A stretch of 64,000 nt of DNA from a virus. Shown piece by piece: positions 60,048 through 64,000 of the stretch (within the stretch, counting starts at the first letter, position 1; every line of letters begins with the position of its first letter). The notes below the pieces were generated by a model that saw nothing but the letters and a program-made list of their open reading frames with translations, did not search any database and was not told where the DNA came from. Where the stretch lies: positions 1 to 64,000 of the IMG/VR virus record IMGVR_UViG_3300023180_000036; one strand, given 5' to 3'. Made by a program: the position numbers and the translations under genes.

Positions 60048-62630
60048 TTGAATTCATTCTACACTTCAGTGAACCGTTATGGCAATTCCATTCTTTATCG
60101 TGGATATTCACCTAACGGTTCACCTATTAATCAACGCTATAAATTTAAACCAAAATTTTGGTTACCATCTAAAAATCCAACAGAGATAAAATCCTTTGAT
60201 GGTACGAATATTGCACCAGTCGAATTTGAAAAAATGAGCGATGCTAAAGAATTTCTTGAGCAATATTCGGAAATGGAAGGTGCAAAAATATATGGCACCC
60301 GTAATTATATTCATCAGTTTATTACAGAAAAATTTCCTGATGATATTAAATTTAATCCAAAAAATACAAATGTAGTTAATTTTGATATAGAAGTTGCTTC
60401 TGATGATGGTTTCCCTACACCAGAAGCTGCAGCTTATCCTATTATATCAATTGCGCTTAAATCTAGTAAATCTTCCATATATCAAGTATGGGGTTTAGAT
60501 AATTATGATCCGTCTAAAACTGAAATTAATTTAGATGGTGGACAAATCCAATATCATCAATTTAATTCAGAAGAAGCCATGATGGTTTCGTTTCTAACAT
60601 ACTGGACTAAAAATTATCCAGATATTATAACTGGCTGGAATACCAGATTTTTTGACATACCGTATCTCGTTAATCGGATCAAGATTATTGGAACACAGGA
60701 AGCTGCTAATAAATTATCACCGTGGAAACTTGTTAATGAAAGAAATACCACAATCATGGGTCGACCACAGGTTAACCATGAAATTGTTGGTATTCAACAA
60801 GCCGACTATCTTGAATTATTTAAAAAGTTTGGATACTCATATGGTACTCAAGAATCGTATAGATTAGATCATGTTGCAAATACGGTACTTGGAGAAAAGA
60901 AATTATCTTATGAAGAACATGGTAATCTTTATACTTTATATAAACAAGATCATCAAAAATTTATTGACTATAATATTAGAGATGTACAACTAATTGATAA
61001 AATGGATGCCAAGATGGGTCTTATTAATCTGGCTATGACTATGGCATATAGGGCTGGAACTAATTTATCTGATACTTTTGGCACGACTTCAATTTGGGAA
61101 TCTATCCTTTATCGCAGATTACTTTCTAAAAATATTGTTTCTCCTATTGAACAAATAAAAAGAGTTGCTTATGAAAATAATTCTAATCCCAATGTTATTG
61201 AAGGTGGTTATGTAAAAGATCCTCAAGTAGGAGCACACGATTGGGTAGTATCTTTTGATTTAAATTCTCTGTATCCAAATATTATTGTTCAATCTAACAT
61301 ATCACCGGAAACTATTATTCGCAATAAAACTTGGAGATTTTTCCCTCAAGGTGTTGATCATTATCTAAACGGAGAAGATAAAATTGATGAAGAATTTTCT
61401 GTTTGTGCTAGTGGTGTTCCTTTTTCAAGAGAAAAACAGGGTATTATTCCAGAACTTATTGTGGATTATTATTCAGAAAGAACACAAATAAAGAAGAAAA
61501 TGTTAGATGCAAAATCTCAGTATGAAAAAACAAAATCTTCATATCTCGAGTCTGAGATTAATCAGCTAGAAAATAATCAGATGGCAATTAAAATTTTGCT
61601 TAATTCTCTTTATGGTGCTCTTGCTAATAAACACTTTAAATATTTTGATAATGCTCTTGCTGAAAGCGTAACTTTAACTGGTCAGCTTTCGATCAAGTGG
61701 GCGGAAAGAGCAATAAATGAAGAAATGAATAAAATCTTAAAAACAGAAAATACCGATTATGTTATAGCAATTGATACTGATTCTGTTTATATTAATTTTG
61801 GTCCTCTTATTGAAAAATTAAATCCTAAAGATCCCGTAAAAGCCATTGATAAATTATGTAAAGACCACTTTGAAAAAATTATTGCTATGGCATATGATAA
61901 ACTATTTTACAGACTTAATGGTTATACTCCAAGAATGGAAATGGGTAGAGAAGTTATTGCAGATCGTGGAATATGGACTGCTAAAAAACGCTATATACTT
62001 AACGTACATAATAACGAAGGAGTACAATACGCAGAACCTAAACTAAAAATGATGGGTATAGAAGCAATTAAATCTTCAACACCTCAAGTTGTAAGAGATA
62101 AATTCAGAGAAATATTTAAGATTATTATTAGTAGCACAGAAACGGAAACACGTAATTATATTAATAATTTTAAATCTGAATTTAAATCTTTACCTCCAGA
62201 AGCGGTCGCTTTTCCTAGAGGTGTTTCAGATATTAATAAATTTTCACATAATAAAAATATTTATTGTAATTCTGCCCATTCTAAAAAATGGACAGAAGGT
62301 TCTAAACAAATAGATGTAAAAACAACACCTATTCATGTTCGTGGTGCTCTTTTATATAACTATCATGTAAAAGATAAAGCTTTAGATAAAAAGTATATTA
62401 TGATACAAAACGGAGAAAAAATTAAATTTACTTATATGAAACTTCCTAATCCTATTCGTGAAAATGTTATTTCTTTTCCAGATTATTTACCTGAAGAATT
62501 AAATTTACATAAATATGTGGACTATGATATGCAATTTGAAAAAACATTTATCGAACCTCTTAACCCTATACTTGAAGCTGTAGGGTGGTCGGTAAAAGAT
62601 GTTCAAACTTTGGAGGACTTTTTTGGATGA
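60048..62630 (+). CDS. 43: DNA polymerase gp43 (family B)
   Basis: This 860-aa protein starts at TTG, supported by GGAGG 8 nt upstream. 3'-5' exonuclease: NFDIEVASDDG (Asp113, Glu115), later GWNTRFFDIPYL and YNIRDVQLID. Polymerase motif A SFDLNSLYPNII, motif B KILLNSLYGALANKHFKYFD, motif C IAIDTDSVYI (Asp576, Asp578). Complete and unsplit, with no intein or intron. It overlaps the phosphomannomutase gene by 4 nt. Confidence 0.97.
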   Translation: MNSFYTSVNRYGNSILYRGYSPNGSPINQRYKFKPKFWLPSKNPTEIKSFDGTNIAPVEFEKMSDAKEFLEQYSEMEGAKIYGTRNYIHQFITEKFPDDIKFNPKNTNVVNFDIEVASDDGFPTPEAAAYPIISIALKSSKSSIYQVWGLDNYDPSKTEINLDGGQIQYHQFNSEEAMMVSFLTYWTKNYPDIITGWNTRFFDIPYLVNRIKIIGTQEAANKLSPWKLVNERNTTIMGRPQVNHEIVGIQQADYLELFKKFGYSYGTQESYRLDHVANTVLGEKKLSYEEHGNLYTLYKQDHQKFIDYNIRDVQLIDKMDAKMGLINLAMTMAYRAGTNLSDTFGTTSIWESILYRRLLSKNIVSPIEQIKRVAYENNSNPNVIEGGYVKDPQVGAHDWVVSFDLNSLYPNIIVQSNISPETIIRNKTWRFFPQGVDHYLNGEDKIDEEFSVCASGVPFSREKQGIIPELIVDYYSERTQIKKKMLDAKSQYEKTKSSYLESEINQLENNQMAIKILLNSLYGALANKHFKYFDNALAESVTLTGQLSIKWAERAINEEMNKILKTENTDYVIAIDTDSVYINFGPLIEKLNPKDPVKAIDKLCKDHFEKIIAMAYDKLFYRLNGYTPRMEMGREVIADRGIWTAKKRYILNVHNNEGVQYAEPKLKMMGIEAIKSSTPQVVRDKFREIFKIIISSTETETRNYINNFKSEFKSLPPEAVAFPRGVSDINKFSHNKNIYCNSAHSKKWTEGSKQIDVKTTPIHVRGALLYNYHVKDKALDKKYIMIQNGEKIKFTYMKLPNPIRENVISFPDYLPEELNLHKYVDYDMQFEKTFIEPLNPILEAVGWSVKDVQTLEDFFG

Positions 62631-63358
62631 TTAATTATGTTTTTGATGTGGATGGAACTCTTACACCCAGTAGAATGAAAATGGATAAAGAGTTTCAAAA
62701 ATTCTTTTTAGAATTTATAGAAAAAAACAACGTCTATCTTGTTACGGGTTCAGATTATATAAAAACGGTCGAACAGGTTGGTAAAGAGATATGTGAAAAA
62801 GTTATTAAATGCTATAACTGTTGCGGCAATAGTATTTGGCAGAATGGAGAAGAAATTTATAAGTCTGATTGGAAACTTTCAGAAGAAATTGTGGATTGGC
62901 TAAAAAAAGAATTAAAGAATAGTAAATTTAGTATAAGGACTGGAAATCATATAGAACAGAGACCAGGCTTGGTAAATTTTAGTATTCTTGGTAGAAATGC
63001 TTCTTTTGAAGAAAGATTCATATATACACAATGGGACGATCAAATAGATGAAAGAATAACAATTGCCAAAAAATTCAATCAGAGGTTTTCCTACTATAAA
63101 GCACAAGTTGCAGGAGAAACCGGAATTGATATTACTCAAATAGGAAATGATAAAAGTCAAGTTGCAAATCATATAGATGGTCCTATTGTATTTTTTGGTG
63201 ATAAAATGAAAGCCGGTGGCAATGATTATCCTTTAGCATTAGAAGTTAAAATGAGACCAGACTCTTGGAATCATGAAGTAAAAGACTGGAAAGAAACATA
63301 TAAAATATTAACTAATTTATCATATAAAGGTTTACAAAAAGTCGAATATAATGTATAA
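62627..63358 (+). CDS. Phosphomannomutase (eukaryotic-type, HAD superfamily)
   Basis: This 243-aa protein is called from ATG 62627 (GGAGG upstream, ATGA overlap with gp43). VFDVDGTLTPSRMKMD is HAD motif I. YLVTGSDYIKTVEQVG, IRTGNHIEQRPGLVNFSILG, ITQIGNDKSQVANHI and VFFGDKMKAGGNDYPLA follow in the order of eukaryotic PMM. Converts mannose-6-P to mannose-1-P for GDP-mannose. It could supply the glycan island at the window start. Confidence 0.88.
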   Translation: MINYVFDVDGTLTPSRMKMDKEFQKFFLEFIEKNNVYLVTGSDYIKTVEQVGKEICEKVIKCYNCCGNSIWQNGEEIYKSDWKLSEEIVDWLKKELKNSKFSIRTGNHIEQRPGLVNFSILGRNASFEERFIYTQWDDQIDERITIAKKFNQRFSYYKAQVAGETGIDITQIGNDKSQVANHIDGPIVFFGDKMKAGGNDYPLALEVKMRPDSWNHEVKDWKETYKILTNLSYKGLQKVEYNV

Positions 63359-63359
63359 T
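63331..63359 (+). promoter_or_regulatory. Early-type promoter for the cupin gene
   Basis: TTTACA (63331-63336), 17 bp and TATAAT (63354-63359), overlapping the PMM stop codon. Confidence 0.68.
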
Positions 63360-63387
63360 ACTATTAATATTATGAAAGATAAAAACA

Positions 63388-63747
63388 ATGAGTAAAGCAG
63401 GAAAAGTGTGGGGTGTAACAGAACTTATTGAAGCGAATGGTTCTTTAGAGTTTCATCGTATTCAAATGAATAAAGGAGGTGTTTGTTCTAAACATCTTCA
63501 TGAGTTTAAATGGAATGGGTTCTATGTCGAAAAAGGTGTAATGTTGGTTCGTGTCTGGCAGAAGGATTATGATCTTGTGGACGAAACTATTTTATATGAA
63601 GGAGATTATACAAAAGTCAAACCAGGTCTTTATCATCAGTTTGAATGCCTAGAGTCCGGTGTTGCTTACGAACTCTATTGGGCTGAGTTTAATCATAACG
63701 ATATTGTAAGAGAAACTGTAGGGTATAATGAAAAAAATAAAAAGTAA
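63388..63747 (+). CDS. Cupin-domain protein, sugar-phosphate isomerase-like
   Basis: This 119-aa single cupin has IQMNKGGVCSKHLHEFKWNGFYVEKG, supplying the His-x-His...Glu metal site (HLH), and a second motif PGLYHQFECLESG. Like the C-terminal cupin of type II mannose-6-phosphate isomerase. Next to PMM this suggests mannose metabolism, though single cupins have many roles. Confidence 0.6.
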   Translation: MSKAGKVWGVTELIEANGSLEFHRIQMNKGGVCSKHLHEFKWNGFYVEKGVMLVRVWQKDYDLVDETILYEGDYTKVKPGLYHQFECLESGVAYELYWAEFNHNDIVRETVGYNEKNKK

Positions 63748-63907
63748 TAGTTGGACTTTAGAAGTACAAGAAAATGGAAAAACTAAGGAACTATTTATTG
63801 AATTTCCTCCTGAAGCTCTTAGTCAAGTAGGCTGGGATGAAGGAGATACTTTACTTTGGGAAGAATTAACTGATGGTGTTTGGAGTATAACAAAGAAAGA
63901 TGACTAA
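63728..63907 (+). CDS. Small AbrB-like protein
   Basis: This 59-aa frame from ATG 63728 to TAA 63907 overlaps the cupin by 20 nt. QVGWDEGDTLLWEEL then VWSITKK recalls the GLKEGDEV hairpin of AbrB-like proteins. Comparable with the protein at 18705. Tentative. Confidence 0.45.
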   Translation: MKKIKSNSWTLEVQENGKTKELFIEFPPEALSQVGWDEGDTLLWEELTDGVWSITKKDD

Positions 63908-64000
63908 AATGAAAATCGGTTTAACGGCTAGTACATTTGATTTACTACACGCTGGTCATATAATGATGTTAAGAGAAGCCAAATCAAAATGTGACTGGCT
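63900..64000 (+). CDS. HxGH nucleotidyltransferase, N-terminus (partial)
   Basis: Runs off the window. GLTASTFDLLHAGHIMMLREAK contains HAGH of the cytidylyl/adenylyltransferase superfamily (same fold as the genes at 3286 and 8015). Start may be ATG 63900 or ATG 63909. Probably another sugar or polyol activating enzyme. Confidence 0.65.
   Translation, partial: MTKMKIGLTASTFDLLHAGHIMMLREAKSKCDW

Noticed and set aside
60048-62630. Intron, intein or split in DNA polymerase
   Set aside because: Exonuclease and polymerase motifs run in one frame with normal spacing and length.
1-64000. CRISPR arrays, insertion sequences, integrase or photosystem genes
   Set aside because: No regularly spaced repeats, transposase or integrase motifs, or psbA/psbD-like proteins were seen in the window.

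Overview
This window is a contiguous piece of a large AT-rich genome of a T4-like myovirus. The T4 core is unmistakable. In order on the + strand it holds the neck proteins gp13, gp14 and gp15, terminases gp16/gp17, sheath gp18, tube gp19, portal gp20, core proteins gp67/gp68-like, protease gp21, scaffold gp22 and major capsid gp23. Then come UvsY, UvsW, late sigma gp55, gp47/gp46, clamp gp45, clamp loader gp44 and gp62, DexA, RegA and DNA polymerase gp43. The very low GC, the small Hsp20 and DUF1127-type proteins, and the absence of photosystem genes suggest a marine, probably alphaproteobacterial (for example SAR11-like) host. The host is an inference, not shown by the sequence.

Layout. 1-130: C-terminus of a LamG/concanavalin-like virion protein. 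262-13901: a surface-glycan and carbon-metabolism island of tightly overlapping genes. It has at least seven recognisable glycosyltransferases (GT), three methyltransferases and two nucleotidyltransferases. It also has a UDP-sulfoquinovose synthase (SQD1), APS kinase, sulfotransferase, GAPDH and class I fructose-bisphosphate aldolase. 13900-15100: small early genes, including an HExxH peptidase. 15098-15686: tRNAs Arg(UCU), Pro(UGG), Asn(GUU) and Met-type(CAU), with a 96-nt hairpin RNA locus between tRNA-Pro and tRNA-Asn. 15700-21500: accessory genes, including a PD-(D/E)XK nuclease, class 3 lipase, CHAP-like lipoprotein, glycine-zipper protein, second HExxH peptidase and HAD phosphatase. 21503-46483: virion structure, with a 2088-aa S74 fibre and a glycine-rich adhesin inserted between gp20 and gp67. 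46500-62630: recombination, replication and regulation. Metabolic genes are inserted here: ATP-type PEP carboxykinase between gp46 and gp45, and GMP reductase between gp44 and gp62. An Hsp20/DUF1127 late cluster lies between regA and gp43. 62627-64000: phosphomannomutase, a cupin, a short AbrB-like protein and a truncated nucleotidyltransferase.

Regulation is readable. Early-type promoters have TTTAC(A/T), a 17-bp spacer and a TATAAT-like -10, and some carry an extended ATTTTAGGGGTTTACA. T4-type late promoters (TATAAATA) precede the virion, lysis and Hsp20 genes. Two intergenic regions 49 kb apart share a 38-bp repeat that is the -10 and leader of a minus-strand promoter with no gene behind it.

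The most notable biology is a phage-borne central-carbon set (PEPCK, GAPDH, FBP aldolase) together with a sulfur/sugar activation set (APS kinase, possible adenylyltransferase, sulfotransferase, UDP-sulfoquinovose synthase) and phosphomannomutase. Together these could redirect host carbon towards hexose and nucleotide-sugar synthesis for glycan or sulfolipid modification during infection. The enzyme assignments rest on visible motifs; the pathway model is inference.
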